Positions 26,792 through 35,918 of a stretch of 64,000 nucleotides of DNA are shown piece by piece. Every line of letters starts with the position of its first letter. Position 1 is the first letter of the stretch. The DNA comes from Paraburkholderia sp. CNPSo 3274 (lineage in GTDB: Bacteria > Pseudomonadota > Gammaproteobacteria > Burkholderiales > Burkholderiaceae), in assembly GCF_024206475.1 (NCBI RefSeq), contig NZ_JAMBPR010000009.1, forward strand, positions 1-64,000. The letters are read 5' to 3'. The position numbers were made by a program, and so were the translations under genes. The notes under the pieces were generated by a model. The model worked only from the letters and a program-made list of their open reading frames with translations, was not told the origin of the DNA and did no database searches.

Positions 26792-26879
26792 AAATTGAAT
26801 CCGGTATCTTGCGCTGGAACTGCGTGGTGATATTGGAACGAATTGCATTCGCGCGATTGTGCTGCGAATAGGGCAAGAG

Positions 26880-26903
26880 AGCCGGCTGATCAGCCGGCTT
26901 TTT
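26880..26903 (+). terminator. Strong intrinsic terminator of tRNA-Leu
   Basis: AGCCGGCTGATCAGCCGGCT (26880-26899) is a perfect 20-base palindrome followed by TTTTGCTTTT, a textbook rho-independent terminator 89 bases after the tRNA. Confidence 0.85.
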
Positions 26904-27056
26904 GCTTTTATGGATAATCATAAGGACTCCGGGATAGTTCCCGGCGAGTGCGCGCGATGGGCCGCGGGTGCGTTGCTTCATCATCCTGATTCATTTCCCG
27001 CCGCCGCATCGAAAGTTAGGCTTCCTTTTCAAAGGATCGCATTCGCGCGCACACCG

Positions 27057-27557
27057 TCACAGCGGCAACGCGTGCGTCGACAGAATCTCCTTCAGCACCA
27101 TGAAGCTGCGGACCTGCCGCACGCCCGGCAAGTACAACAACTGCTCCGCATGCAGCTGGTTGAAGCTTTCGTTGTCGCGCGTGCGCACCAGCATGAAGTA
27201 GTCGAACTCGCCGGTCACGACGTGGCATTCCACGCAGCCTGAAACCTTCTGAGCCGCTTTCTCGAATGCGGCGAACGCTTCGGGCGTCGAGCGGTCGAGC
27301 ACGAAGCCGATCACGACCAGCATGCCTGCGCCGAGCGCCTTCGGATCGAGCAACGCGACGATTCCGCGTATCAGCCCCAACTCCTTGAGCCGTTCCACAC
27401 GTCGCAGGCAGGCGGGCGCACTGAGCTTCACCTTGGCCGCGAGGCTGACATTGGAAATCGATGCGTCCTGCTGCAAAAGCCTGAGGATCGCGCGATCGAT
27501 GCGATCCAATGCGGGCGGTCCATTCGGCGTAGCGGGAGAGTGCTTGGTTAATTTCAT
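27057..27557 (-). CDS. acdR: Lrp/AsnC-family regulator, AcdR type
   Basis: A 166-residue Lrp-family regulator with an N-terminal HTH (ILRLLQQDASISNVSLAAKV; SAPACLRRVERLKELG) and a C-terminal RAM ligand-binding domain (VSGCVECHVVTGEFDYFMLV). It is divergent from acdS with a 195-base gap, the arrangement known for AcdR, which activates ACC deaminase in many proteobacteria. A TTTAAT-N10-ATTAAA inverted repeat just upstream of its start is a candidate binding site. Confidence 0.88.
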   Translation of the reverse strand: MKLTKHSPATPNGPPALDRIDRAILRLLQQDASISNVSLAAKVKLSAPACLRRVERLKELGLIRGIVALLDPKALGAGMLVVIGFVLDRSTPEAFAAFEKAAQKVSGCVECHVVTGEFDYFMLVRTRDNESFNQLHAEQLLYLPGVRQVRSFMVLKEILSTHALPL

Positions 27558-27564
27558 TGCGTCC

Positions 27565-27586
27565 TTTAATAACTTGGCAAATTAAA
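27565..27586. promoter_or_regulatory. Candidate AcdR (Lrp-type) operator
   Basis: TTTAAT (27565-27570) and ATTAAA (27581-27586) form an inverted repeat with a 10-base spacer, 8 bases upstream of the acdR start. AT-rich dyads of this kind are typical of Lrp-family binding sites, so autoregulation of acdR is plausible. Confidence 0.55.
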
Positions 27587-27752
27587 AGTGTTCAGAAATC
27601 GAAGAAACTGCTTTAAACGTAGGTCGTCGATATTTTTTTAGCAAGCTCATTTCGCGGCAACGCGCCTAACATTTCTCCGTCGGGTCGCGCGTTCCAGGCG
27701 CGTGCCGACCGTTGACCACGCCTTGCATGAGCCGACCTCCCGGAGAAATTCG

Positions 27753-28769
27753 ATGAACCTCCAGCGTTTCCCCCGTTATCCACTCACGTTCGGACCCACG
27801 CCCATCCAACCGCTCAAGCGCTTGAGCCAGCATCTCGGCGGTAAGGTCGAGCTCTACGCGAAGCGCGAGGACTGCAACAGCGGACTCGCGTTCGGCGGCA
27901 ACAAGACGCGCAAGCTCGAATACTTGATTCCCGACGCGCTCGCTCAAGGTTGCGACACGCTAGTCTCGATTGGCGGCATCCAGTCGAACCAGACGCGTCA
28001 GGTTGCAGCCGTCGCTGCGCATCTCGGCATGAAGTGCGTGCTGGTCCAGGAGAACTGGGTCAACTATTCGGATGCCGTTTACGACCGGGTAGGCAACATC
28101 CAGATGTCGCGCATGATGGGCGCGGACGTGCGGCTCGTACCCGATGGCTTCGACATCGGCATTCGACCGAGTTGGGAAGAGGCGCTCGAGAGCGTGCGTG
28201 CAGCTGGCGGCAAACCATATGCGATACCGGCGGGCTGCTCGGAGCATCCGCTCGGCGGCCTCGGTTTCGTGGGCTTTGCCGAGGAAGTGCGGGCGCAGGA
28301 GGCGCAATTGGGCTTCGAGTTCGACTACATCGTCGTGTGCTCGGTGACGGGCAGCACGCAGGCGGGCATGGTGGTCGGCTTTGCAGCGGATGGCCGCGCG
28401 GACCGCGTGATCGGGATCGACGCTTCGGCTACGCCGCAGAAGACCCACGCGCAAATCACGCGCATTGCGCGTCATACGGCTGGGCTGGTCGATCTCAACT
28501 GCGATATCGGCGAAAAGGACGTGATTCTCGACACGCGTTACGCCGGCCCCGAGTACGGGTTGCCGAACGAAGGCACGCTGGAGGCGATTCGCCTGTGCGC
28601 GCGGCTGGAGGGCGTGCTTACCGATCCCGTGTACGAGGGCAAGTCGATGCACGGCATGATCGACAAAGTACGCCGCGGCGAATTCGAGCCGGGGTCGAAG
28701 GTGCTGTACGCGCATCTGGGCGGCGTGCCGGCTTTGAGTGCGTACAGCTTTATCTTCCGCGACGGCTGA
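27753..28769 (+). CDS. acdS: 1-aminocyclopropane-1-carboxylate (ACC) deaminase
   Basis: A 338-residue PLP enzyme that splits ACC, the plant ethylene precursor, into 2-oxobutyrate and ammonia. Residue positions match the canonical enzyme: PLP lysine K51 (GGNKTRK), S78, Y268, Y294, and the diagnostic pair E295 and L322 that separates true ACC deaminase from D-cysteine desulfhydrase. GGAGAAA precedes ATG 27753. A strong terminator follows at 28842. The gene points to a plant-associated lifestyle. Control is by the divergent acdR. Confidence 0.96.
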   Translation: MNLQRFPRYPLTFGPTPIQPLKRLSQHLGGKVELYAKREDCNSGLAFGGNKTRKLEYLIPDALAQGCDTLVSIGGIQSNQTRQVAAVAAHLGMKCVLVQENWVNYSDAVYDRVGNIQMSRMMGADVRLVPDGFDIGIRPSWEEALESVRAAGGKPYAIPAGCSEHPLGGLGFVGFAEEVRAQEAQLGFEFDYIVVCSVTGSTQAGMVVGFAADGRADRVIGIDASATPQKTHAQITRIARHTAGLVDLNCDIGEKDVILDTRYAGPEYGLPNEGTLEAIRLCARLEGVLTDPVYEGKSMHGMIDKVRRGEFEPGSKVLYAHLGGVPALSAYSFIFRDG

Positions 28770-28841
28770 GTTGAAGTGAGGGTTCGCTGGAGCGCGAGGC
28801 GGCGCCCGGCGGACGCCACGGTCTTTGAGTTCGATCACGAC

Positions 28842-28872
28842 GCGCCGGGCTTTCCAGCCCGGCGCTTTTTTT
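28842..28872 (+). terminator. Intrinsic terminator of acdS
   Basis: GCGCCGGGCT (28842-28851) pairs with AGCCCGGCGC (28856-28865) across a four-base loop and is followed by seven T residues, 73 bases after the acdS stop. Confidence 0.88.
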
Positions 28873-29268
28873 GGGGGGAGCCCAATCGATCTGATAAGAG
28901 CCGCTCTTCGACCCTATTCGGGCAACATCGATGCGACGGCGAAGCAAGGCTCGAGCGACGATCGTCGTGCACGCACCATCGAGCGTAGAACCTGACGTTG
29001 TTGAAAGGCGATACGACGCCGAGGGCGTTAGCGGTTCAGCGGTTGCGGCGTGGGTGACCGTCATCGGACTGCTACCGTAACGTGAAGCACTTTACGCACA
29101 AGGAGCGCTGTGTAGTGTTTGATTAACGCAGTGGGTGCCAGCACAATCATGAGGTCAGGTCGGGAACAAGCGCCGAGTGACTCACTGACTGACGGGCGAC
29201 TCCCTGCGCGTTCACCCAGGGGGAGCACGTAGCGTATTTGCACTTCGGCTTCTGGACTTGAAGCGAAA
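28873..29268. other. Intergenic region before the MASE1 kinase
   Basis: About 400 bases with no recognisable gene on either strand; short open frames here lack ribosome sites and normal composition. It must contain the promoter of the downstream two-component operon, but no clear boxes or repeats stand out. Confidence 0.5.
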
Positions 29269-30939
29269 ATGGCTACCATTCGGGACCATTCCAGATTCAG
29301 CCTCTTCCTGCACACCGGAATTGTTGCATTGGCGTATTTCGCAGGTGCAAAGTTAGGCCTGTCCTATGCGGTAGTGGGCGGCGCAATCTCTCTTGTATGG
29401 CCTTCCAGCGGCATCGCTCTCGTTGCGCTCCTCGCTCTGGGCATCGCAGTTGCCCCTGGAATTGCCGTTGGCTCCTTTCTGGCTAACGTGTCGGCGGGCG
29501 TGCCCGCAGCCGTGGCCGCGGTGATAGGCATCGGGTCCATGGTTGGACCGTTGACGGCCGCGATATTGCTCAACCGCGCGACCCGTTTCCAGATCACCCT
29601 CGACCGTATCAACGATGTGTTGGCATTCATCGCCCTCGCTGCGGTGACGGGTACGGCAGTCAGTGCGCTGGTCGGCACGACCGCGTTGCTAGGAGGGGGA
29701 CTCGTGCCGGTCGCCGGGTTCGCCGCAGCCTTTCTGAAATGGTGGCTCGGCGACATGATGGGTGTCCTTGTCGTGGCGCCGGCCCTGTTCAGCTTCCTCA
29801 CGTATTCGAACCCTGTCCGTTCAGCGCAGCGGATCATAGAAGCGTGCGGACTCATTGCTGCGACCTTTTGGGTGAGCTACCTCATCTTCGGTGCCCCGCA
29901 ACTTGCCGGTCACGGCTACTATCCTGCGGCTCTCGCGATCTTTCCATTCATTATCTGGGCGGCTCTGCGCTTCGATCGCCTGGGCGCCAGCATCGTGACC
30001 CTGATGGTCTCGGTCCTGGCCATCTGGGGTACTACCCACGGCACGGGGCCCTTTGCTGCCGAATCTCCTGTGGACAGCCTCGTGAGGTGGTGCACCTTCG
30101 CGAACGTTGTGGCAGTAACGGGACTGTTGCTGGCGGCGGCACGCGCTCAGGAACAGGGGGCCCATGACCTTCTGCAGGCAGCCCACATCGAACTGGAGCG
30201 ACGCGTCGAGGAGCGAACCGAAGACCTGGAGAAGGCGAACAACGAACTCAAGGAGGAGATGGTGCGACGCCGCCTGCTGGAAGGGGAACTGATCCAGATC
30301 GGCGATCAGCAACAGAGACTCATTGGGCAGGAACTGCATGACGGACTTGGGCAACACCTGACCAGTTTGGGCCTGTACTGTGCCGCCTTGAATCAGAAAC
30401 TGCAGACGCAGGGCCACCCAGCCGCCGCGGACGCCGCTATCGTCGTGGGACTGGTGAAACAGGCGTCCTTGATGACCCGCAGGATTGCCCATGGCCTGGA
30501 TCCGGTCGCGATGGAATATGGTGGACTTGCGCCCGCATTGCAAGCGCTGGCGGAGACAGCTAGCGCGCTCAACGGTGTGGATTGCATGCTGCGGATCGCG
30601 CCAGATGTGGACTTGCTGGACCCGCTGCTGCAGATCAACCTGTACCGTGCAGCGCAGGAAGCCGTCAACAACGCGCTGAAATATTGTCGCGGCCACCGCA
30701 TCTGGATTGACCTGCAGCGGGCTGGCGGTCTGCAGACGCTTTCAATCAGTGACGACGGGGTAGGCATCGGCCCGGAAGAAATGGAGCGTGCCTCGGGTCT
30801 TGGACTGCACAACCTGCGTCATCGGGCAAGCCTTCTGGGCGGTTCCTGCACCGTGACCCGCAACGGCCTGGGCGGCACCACTGTCGCCATCAGCTATCCG
30901 CTACCGGAGGGTTCTGGCCATGCACAGGAAATGCGCTAG
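29269..30939 (+). CDS. MASE1-domain sensor histidine kinase (NarL/UhpB type)
   Basis: A 556-residue membrane kinase. Residues about 12-300 form a MASE1 sensor of eight or so hydrophobic helices (start AYFAGAKLGLSYAV), followed by a coiled coil (HIELERRVEERTEDLEKA), the HisKA_3 box IGQELHDGLGQHLTSLG with the phospho-accepting His, and a HATPase domain with N box AVNNALKY, DDGVGIG and GLGLHNLRHRA. The ligand is unknown. Its stop overlaps the start of the response regulator gene by 20 bases, showing translational coupling. Confidence 0.92.
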   Translation: MATIRDHSRFSLFLHTGIVALAYFAGAKLGLSYAVVGGAISLVWPSSGIALVALLALGIAVAPGIAVGSFLANVSAGVPAAVAAVIGIGSMVGPLTAAILLNRATRFQITLDRINDVLAFIALAAVTGTAVSALVGTTALLGGGLVPVAGFAAAFLKWWLGDMMGVLVVAPALFSFLTYSNPVRSAQRIIEACGLIAATFWVSYLIFGAPQLAGHGYYPAALAIFPFIIWAALRFDRLGASIVTLMVSVLAIWGTTHGTGPFAAESPVDSLVRWCTFANVVAVTGLLLAAARAQEQGAHDLLQAAHIELERRVEERTEDLEKANNELKEEMVRRRLLEGELIQIGDQQQRLIGQELHDGLGQHLTSLGLYCAALNQKLQTQGHPAAADAAIVVGLVKQASLMTRRIAHGLDPVAMEYGGLAPALQALAETASALNGVDCMLRIAPDVDLLDPLLQINLYRAAQEAVNNALKYCRGHRIWIDLQRAGGLQTLSISDDGVGIGPEEMERASGLGLHNLRHRASLLGGSCTVTRNGLGGTTVAISYPLPEGSGHAQEMR

Positions 30940-31585
30940 CCCAGGCCGTGCGACTCAAATCCTGATCGTGGATGACCACCCCATCATCCGGGACGGGATG
31001 ACGCTTTTGCTCAATCTGCAAGAGGATCTGCACGTCTGCTGTGCAGTTGGCAGCGCCGAAGAAGCGCTCGCGGGGATGGACTGCGAGCCCGACATAGCCA
31101 TCGTGGACATTAGTCTGCAGGCGGACTCCGGCCTCGAGCTTGTCAAGACTCTGCGTCACCGCTATCCCGAGCTGGCAATCCTTGTCCTCAGCATGCATGA
31201 CGAAAGTCTGTTTGCCGAACGCGCACTGCGGTCAGGGGCAAACGGGTATCTCATGAAACTGGAGGCCACGGAGCATGTCGTGAGCGCCATCCGCGAAGTG
31301 CTGGCAGGCAATATCTACATGAGTGCCGCCATGCATGAGAAGCTGGCGCGGGCGCTTGCCGTCCCACACAAAAAACCCGAGGGCCAAATTGCGAACCTTT
31401 CGGAACGGGAATTCGAAGTTCTGCACCTGATCGGACTCGGCTTCAGCACCCGCGACATTGCAGAGAAGCTGAACCGGAGCGTGAAGACCATCGAAGCGCA
31501 CCAGGCCAATATCAAAGAAAAGCTGAACATCCGTAACGGCAAGGAGCTGACGCGGTTCGCAATTCAGTGGATCGAGAGCCAATAG
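30920..31585 (+). CDS. LuxR/NarL-type response regulator
   Basis: A 221-residue two-domain regulator: receiver with acidic pair VDDHP, phospho-acceptor Asp in IAIVDISL and Lys in YLMKLE, then a C-terminal LuxR HTH (LSEREFEVLHLIGLGFSTRD...VKTIEAHQANIKEKL). It overlaps the kinase gene by 20 bases and is its cognate partner. The kinase type and HTH suggest control of membrane-sensed metabolic genes; targets are unknown. Confidence 0.92.
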   Translation: MHRKCASPGRATQILIVDDHPIIRDGMTLLLNLQEDLHVCCAVGSAEEALAGMDCEPDIAIVDISLQADSGLELVKTLRHRYPELAILVLSMHDESLFAERALRSGANGYLMKLEATEHVVSAIREVLAGNIYMSAAMHEKLARALAVPHKKPEGQIANLSEREFEVLHLIGLGFSTRDIAEKLNRSVKTIEAHQANIKEKLNIRNGKELTRFAIQWIESQ

Positions 31586-31601
31586 GGCTGAGCCCGCCCA
31601 C

Positions 31602-31646
31602 GAATAAGGCAATCCCCTAGCCTCTTTTAGGACGGGCACCTTATTC
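31602..31646. repeat. Inverted repeat after the response regulator
   Basis: GAATAAGG (31602-31609) and CCTTATTC (31639-31646) are perfect complements with a 29-base spacer that includes CTCTTTTAG. It could be a long-loop transcription end or an operator. No T run follows. Confidence 0.35.
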
Positions 31647-32042
31647 ATGCACATGGGGACGGCGCATACAGTCGTAAGTGCCCAACACCGGGCGTCAAGC
31701 GCGTGGAGAGCCACGTGCAGTCTCCGGATGTGATTCCAACGCTGTAGCCGCTCTCAACCGCGGATCGTTTGCATAGGTTCAATCCAGGCGTGCTCAAGGC
31801 AGAGAGATTCGCTTTGAGCAGGCCCTCGTTCGTTACAGGAGGAATCAGCGAAGTGAAACGGCTTGTTTTGGCGCCGCTCGCGCTCGCGTTATTGGGCGGT
31901 TCCCCTACCGCCGAGGTCAGTCGGATGTGCGGCCAGCTTGCTTGAACGCACCCTGCTTCACTGCGTCGATGGGTCGGTGACGCCGGTTGCATGCAAGAAA
32001 ACGTGTCGCACCATACGTGGCAATCGTTGGAGGTAGCTCATC
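31647..32042. other. Intergenic region with one mini-ORF
   Basis: Roughly 400 bases upstream of the DUF4148 gene. Apart from the 30-codon frame at 31853-31945 it holds nothing I can assign. The 3' part carries the DUF4148 ribosome site (GGAGG at 32030-32034) and presumably its promoter. Confidence 0.45.
31853..31945 (+). CDS. Possible 30-residue leader or truncated secreted peptide
   Basis: GTG 31853 follows a perfect AGGAGG (31837-31842) and opens a 30-codon frame starting VKRLVLAPLALALLGGSPTA, which looks exactly like the first half of a signal peptide, then ends at TGA 31943. It may be the truncated start of a former secreted protein or a genuine small peptide. The strong ribosome site is the main support; the length is the main doubt. 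Confidence 0.35.
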   Translation: MKRLVLAPLALALLGGSPTAEVSRMCGQLA

Positions 32043-32348
32043 ATGAAATGCCTTGTTCAAACTGTCGTTGTCCTTACCGTCCTGGCTGCACCGGTTCTCT
32101 CGTTCGCACAATCGAACAGCGCCGTGACGCCTGAACAAGTCCGGGCTGAGCTCGTCCAGCTCGAACAGGTCGGCTATCACGTCGGTGACGGCGACAATTC
32201 AAGCTATCCAGCTGATATCCAGGCTGCCGAAGCGCGCGTGGCAGCGCAGAACGGCGGCAGCAGTTACGGCGGGGTGATCAGCGGATCGTCAGCGTCCGGT
32301 GCCCCCACGGCCATTCCCGGTTTGAAGCCGGTCTACTTCGGTCAGTAA
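32043..32348 (+). CDS. DUF4148 family secreted protein
   Basis: A 101-residue protein with a signal peptide (TVVVLTVLAAPVLSFAQS) and the short DUF4148 domain VRAELVQLEQVGYHVGDGD...YPADIQAAEARV. This family is abundant in Burkholderia, is exported, and has no established function. It follows the two-component operon and faces another DUF4148-like gene across a shared terminator. GGAGG precedes ATG 32043. Confidence 0.85.
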   Translation: MKCLVQTVVVLTVLAAPVLSFAQSNSAVTPEQVRAELVQLEQVGYHVGDGDNSSYPADIQAAEARVAAQNGGSSYGGVISGSSASGAPTAIPGLKPVYFGQ

Positions 32349-32491
32349 GCCATTGCGTTGACGAACCGTCTTGCGCGGTCTCGCAGGCCGACGGCCCTCG
32401 GTGGCTCGCGTATCGATTCTGGTGACATGGCTCGGGATGGATGTGCACCGCCAGGACCGGCACGTCGCCCTGACGCCTCACACATTCGGCG

Positions 32492-32526
32492 AAAAAGCCC
32501 CTCATCCGAATGGAGAGGGGCTTTTT
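32492..32526. terminator. Bidirectional intrinsic terminator
   Basis: AAAAAGCCCCTC (32492-32503) pairs with GAGGGGCTTTTT (32515-32526). The A run on one side and T run on the other make it usable in both directions, which fits the converging genes at 32043 (+) and 32579 (-). Confidence 0.85.
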
Positions 32527-32578
32527 GATTGCTTTGCGGACTTCAGGTGAGAGAGCTCCTCGAACGGTCTTGGGTTGC

Positions 32579-32890
32579 TCACCCGGGTTGAATCTGCTGG
32601 CAGTCCGTTTCGAACCAATGGTCGACCAGGCGCTGCGCCGCGTGTAGATCGTCTGGATAGTTTGGGTCGTCGTTCCACGGTGAGGGGTCGTAGCCCGCTT
32701 TTCTGAGGGCCGAAAGCTCGCTTTGACGTAGCGCCTTCGTCGGAGGCGCGTTGCTTCTAAGCGCGGCCAGGTCACGGCACTCTGTTGGGCTCAGATGTGG
32801 CCCGCTTTGTTGCACGCCGCCGGCGGCACATCCAGTTAGCAGGAGCGCCAACGCAGCAAGCGTCGAGCGGTTTCTCGAGAGGTTTTCCAT
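32579..32890 (-). CDS. DUF4148-like lipoprotein
   Basis: A 103-residue protein with a lipoprotein signal (STLAALALLLTGCAAGG, lipobox LTGC) and a C-terminal segment ELSALRKAGYDPSPWNDDPN followed by YPDDLHAAQRLV, which is the DUF4148 pattern of repeated Gly-Tyr-acidic-Tyr-Pro. An extra pair of cysteines lies outside the lipobox. Its function is unknown. It is transcribed toward the DUF4148 gene at 32043 and shares the terminator at 32492-32526. Confidence 0.75.
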   Translation of the reverse strand: MENLSRNRSTLAALALLLTGCAAGGVQQSGPHLSPTECRDLAALRSNAPPTKALRQSELSALRKAGYDPSPWNDDPNYPDDLHAAQRLVDHWFETDCQQIQPG

Positions 32891-33049
32891 AGCGCATCTC
32901 CTCGCGCGTGACTCCCTCGGTTATTTTGCCTCAGTCCGATCACCGGAAGATGTCGAGCGTCCGAGAAGGGGCGACAGGCCCCCATTCGTTGCCGCACCGA
33001 ACCAGCGTTCTCGCGTTCAGCGGCTTCGCGAAGACAACGACGTATGGTT

Positions 33050-34441
33050 TCAGCCGTCCTGCTCGGACACCTGTCCGGCATCGGCATCGGTCTCGCGCGC
33101 GTCATTGCGCGAAACCCCTGCGTTCCCGGCTGACTCTGTTGCCGCGCCCGTTTCCACGGGCGCCGGCGGTCCGGCCGCCTCGTCACCGAGCAAGGGGCGC
33201 TCGGGGTGCACGAACAGCCATAGCAGCGCACCGCAGGCGGCCGCCGCGCCGATCACGATCATGCCGCTTCCCCAGCTATGCGTGACCTTGACGACCAAAG
33301 CCAGCGTCATGGGACCCGCGACGTTCGAGAGGGCCCCCCACACGTTCGTCCAGCCCGACATGACACCGGCAAACGCGCGCCCGAGATCCTGCGTGGCAGA
33401 CCACACGACCACCTGCACGAATCCCACCGCGGCAAAGGACAGGCACAGCAAACCGATGACCATCGCAATCGAATCCGCTCGCGAGGCCGCCGTTAATGCG
33501 AGCGCGCTCACGAGGAATCCAGTCATCGCAACGGGCGTGCGCGCCCGATAGATCGAGCCTGTCTTTCGAAGCAGCCAGTCGCTGAACGCCCCCGCGACGA
33601 ATACCGCCACAAACACGGCAACCCAGGGCAACGATGCGTACAGACCCATCGCCTTGAGCGAGAGCCCGCGCGCGCGCATGAGGTACGTTGGCAGCCACGT
33701 CGTATAGAAGCTCTGGATCAGCACCAGCAGGAAGTACTGGACACCGAAGACCCAGAAGCGCCACTGCCTCAGACAGCGCCTGAGCGCACCCCTGGCCGCC
33801 GCGCGCTCGGGTGGCTGGCCGGCCGCAATGTACTCGACCTCTGCCTTCGTGATGAGCGGATGTGCCGCCGGCGTGTCGCGGTAGCCGAACCACCAGATCG
33901 CGCCGAGCAGCAGGCCCAGTACGCCGAATCCGTAGAAAACGGTATGCCAGCCGAACCGCGCGATGGTCCACGCCGTAAGCGGCGCCGAAATGATCGGGCC
34001 AAGATAGAGTCCTGCGAGCAGCAGCGCGTTGCCTTTTGCGCGCTCGCTGGCCGGAACCCAGCGCTTGAGTGCGACGACACTGCTCGACCAGTCCGCCGAC
34101 TGCGCCCCGCCCAGCACGAGTCGGCACCCGAAGAGCCACGCGAACGAGGTGCCCAAGGGCGTGGCGAGCATCATGAGCGACCAGAGCGCACTCGTGCCGA
34201 ACAGCACCTTGCGCGACCCGAAGCGTTCGGCAGCGCGGCCGGCCGGTATCTGCCCGATTGCATAGGCCCAGAAGTAGATCGTGAGAATCATCGACATCTC
34301 GACGATCGACAGGCCCAGTTCGTTCTGGATCGTCGGGGCTGCGACAGCCATGGCCGTGCGGTCGAGCGTCATCACGAACGTCAGTGGCGCAACGAGCAAT
34401 GCCACAATCTTCCAGCGGAGATGGTTCACGTTGTGCAACAT
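33050..34441 (-). CDS. MFS transporter, ACS (sugar acid/aromatic acid) type
   Basis: A 463-residue permease with 12 hydrophobic segments. Helix 1 contains FVMTLDRTAMAVAAPTIQNE, the loop has GRAAERFGSRKVLFG, and the C-terminus is a long acidic tail (PVETGAATESAGNAG onward) probably in the cytoplasm. The family moves galactonate, glucarate, phthalate and similar anions. GGGAG precedes the start on the minus strand. No catabolic gene is adjacent, so the substrate is open. Confidence 0.85.
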   Translation of the reverse strand: MLHNVNHLRWKIVALLVAPLTFVMTLDRTAMAVAAPTIQNELGLSIVEMSMILTIYFWAYAIGQIPAGRAAERFGSRKVLFGTSALWSLMMLATPLGTSFAWLFGCRLVLGGAQSADWSSSVVALKRWVPASERAKGNALLLAGLYLGPIISAPLTAWTIARFGWHTVFYGFGVLGLLLGAIWWFGYRDTPAAHPLITKAEVEYIAAGQPPERAAARGALRRCLRQWRFWVFGVQYFLLVLIQSFYTTWLPTYLMRARGLSLKAMGLYASLPWVAVFVAVFVAGAFSDWLLRKTGSIYRARTPVAMTGFLVSALALTAASRADSIAMVIGLLCLSFAAVGFVQVVVWSATQDLGRAFAGVMSGWTNVWGALSNVAGPMTLALVVKVTHSWGSGMIVIGAAAACGALLWLFVHPERPLLGDEAAGPPAPVETGAATESAGNAGVSRNDARETDADAGQVSEQDG

Positions 34442-34572
34442 CGTTCAACTCCCTGGGTCGTCCGGAACGTGGCTCGCATGTGGCGCCAAGGCGTACCGGA
34501 ACTTGCTCGAAACGATGCCAACGGCCAAGCCTTCGAATGATTCGAGCCGTCCGTTGCATTAGAAACCGCGAA

Positions 34573-34941
34573 TTACGCCTCGCGGTGTGCGTAATCGGGA
34601 TCAGCGGCTTCAAACCCTTCCGGATCGCGCTCGGCCCACTGACGCGCCCAGGCCAGCAGCGGCTGCAATGCGGCCTCGAGCTTCCTGCCTTCGGCGGTCA
34701 TCCGATAACCGCCGTCGCCGTGCTCGACGAGACCGGACGCCCTCAATTCCGCGAGCCGCGTATTGAGCAAGCGGGCATTGGTGTCGCAGGCTTCCTGGAG
34801 CGCGCGAAACGTCAACGCCTCGCCGCGGAGTTCCCACAGTATCCGCAGTGCGGTACGCCGCCCGAGCAGGTCCAGCACGACCATGATCGGCCGTCCGGTT
34901 GTCGAGCCGCGAACGGGTTGTCCTGGTCGTGGAATTTTCAT
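34573..34941 (-). CDS. HxlR-family transcriptional regulator
   Basis: A 122-residue winged-helix regulator of the HxlR group: VLDLLGRRTALRILWELRGE, TFRALQEACDTNARLLNTRL and LRASGLVEHGDGGYRMTAEGRKLE. The usual N-terminal cysteine of redox-sensing HxlR members is absent; the only cysteine is in EACDTN. It lies upstream of the MFS gene on the same strand with a gap of about 130 bases, and may control it. Confidence 0.85.
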   Translation of the reverse strand: MKIPRPGQPVRGSTTGRPIMVVLDLLGRRTALRILWELRGEALTFRALQEACDTNARLLNTRLAELRASGLVEHGDGGYRMTAEGRKLEAALQPLLAWARQWAERDPEGFEAADPDYAHREA

Positions 34942-35015
34942 GCTTTACTTTTTAAAGCATCGAATCCTGGCTGTCAACCAGCGAGCGCGGGAACATGCGA
35001 TGCGCCAATCCAGCG

Positions 35016-35918
35016 CTACGCATGATGTGAAAAGCGATGGCCGAGTTCGCGCAACCACGTCAGAAAGGTATCGATAGCAGGATCGTCGAGGCGTGCTTCG
35101 CGGACATAGCTGCAGTAGCGCCATGCCGGTAAGGCGGGACCATCGAACGGAAACACGAGACGGCCCTCTTTGACGTCGAGCGCGACAAGCGCGGTAGGAC
35201 CCATTGCAATCCCAAGACCATCAATGGCGGCTTGCAGGGTCAAATAAAAGTGATCCAGTTGCCGGGAATGGCGAGCGGCAAGCCCTGGGTTACCGCTCGC
35301 CGCAAGCCATTCCGCCCAAAGGCCGGGATAGGTCGCCGTGTGAAGCAGGGTGTGGTGCGCCAGGTCCGAAACACTGCGTATCGGGTGAGATTCCAGCACC
35401 TTGGGTGAGCACACCGGTAGTCGGACTTCCGATAAAAACTCCTTGACCGCATACCCTGCTGACTTCTGCTCGCTGCCGCGAATCGCCACATCGCACTCGT
35501 CGCCGAGCTTTTCGATTGGCTCGTCCGAAGTCGTCAGCCGGACCTCCACCGCCGGATTGGTCAGCTGGAAGCTGGAAAGCTGCGGCAATAGCCAGCGCAA
35601 CGCGAACGTCGTTGGCGCGTTGACCCTCACGATCTGCGCGCGCGTGGCCCGAAGTTGCTCACTGGTCGCCAGCGCGATGCGGTCCAGCGCCGCCGATACC
35701 TCGGCCAGGTAAGCGCGCCCCGACGCGGTCAATACGACCCTTCGGCCGCGACGCTCAAACAGGTCGAGTCCAAGCCAGTCCTCCAATTGCCGAACTTGTC
35801 GGCTAACGGCCCCGTGCGTCACGCAAAGCTCCTCGGCCGCCATGGAAAAGCTCTCCGCCCTGGCGGCGGCTTCGAATACGCGCAGGGCGTTCAACGGCGG
35901 CAGACGACGAGACATCAA
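35016..35918 (-). CDS. LysR-family regulator, GcvA type
   Basis: A 300-residue LysR regulator with N-terminus LPPLNALRVFEAAARAESFS and HTH MAAEELCVTHGAVSRQVRQL, the GcvA/AmpR-like pattern. The effector domain ends WLRELGHRFSHHA. It is divergent from the adenylosuccinate synthetase gene with a 141-base gap, so purA is its most likely target, which is unusual for that gene. Confidence 0.88.
   Translation of the reverse strand: MMSRRLPPLNALRVFEAAARAESFSMAAEELCVTHGAVSRQVRQLEDWLGLDLFERRGRRVVLTASGRAYLAEVSAALDRIALATSEQLRATRAQIVRVNAPTTFALRWLLPQLSSFQLTNPAVEVRLTTSDEPIEKLGDECDVAIRGSEQKSAGYAVKEFLSEVRLPVCSPKVLESHPIRSVSDLAHHTLLHTATYPGLWAEWLAASGNPGLAARHSRQLDHFYLTLQAAIDGLGIAMGPTALVALDVKEGRLVFPFDGPALPAWRYCSYVREARLDDPAIDTFLTWLRELGHRFSHHA

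Noticed and set aside
26707..28872. tRNA-anchored integrative island carrying acdS
   Set aside because: No integrase gene and no copy of the tRNA 3' end was noticed nearby, so only the possibility is noted.
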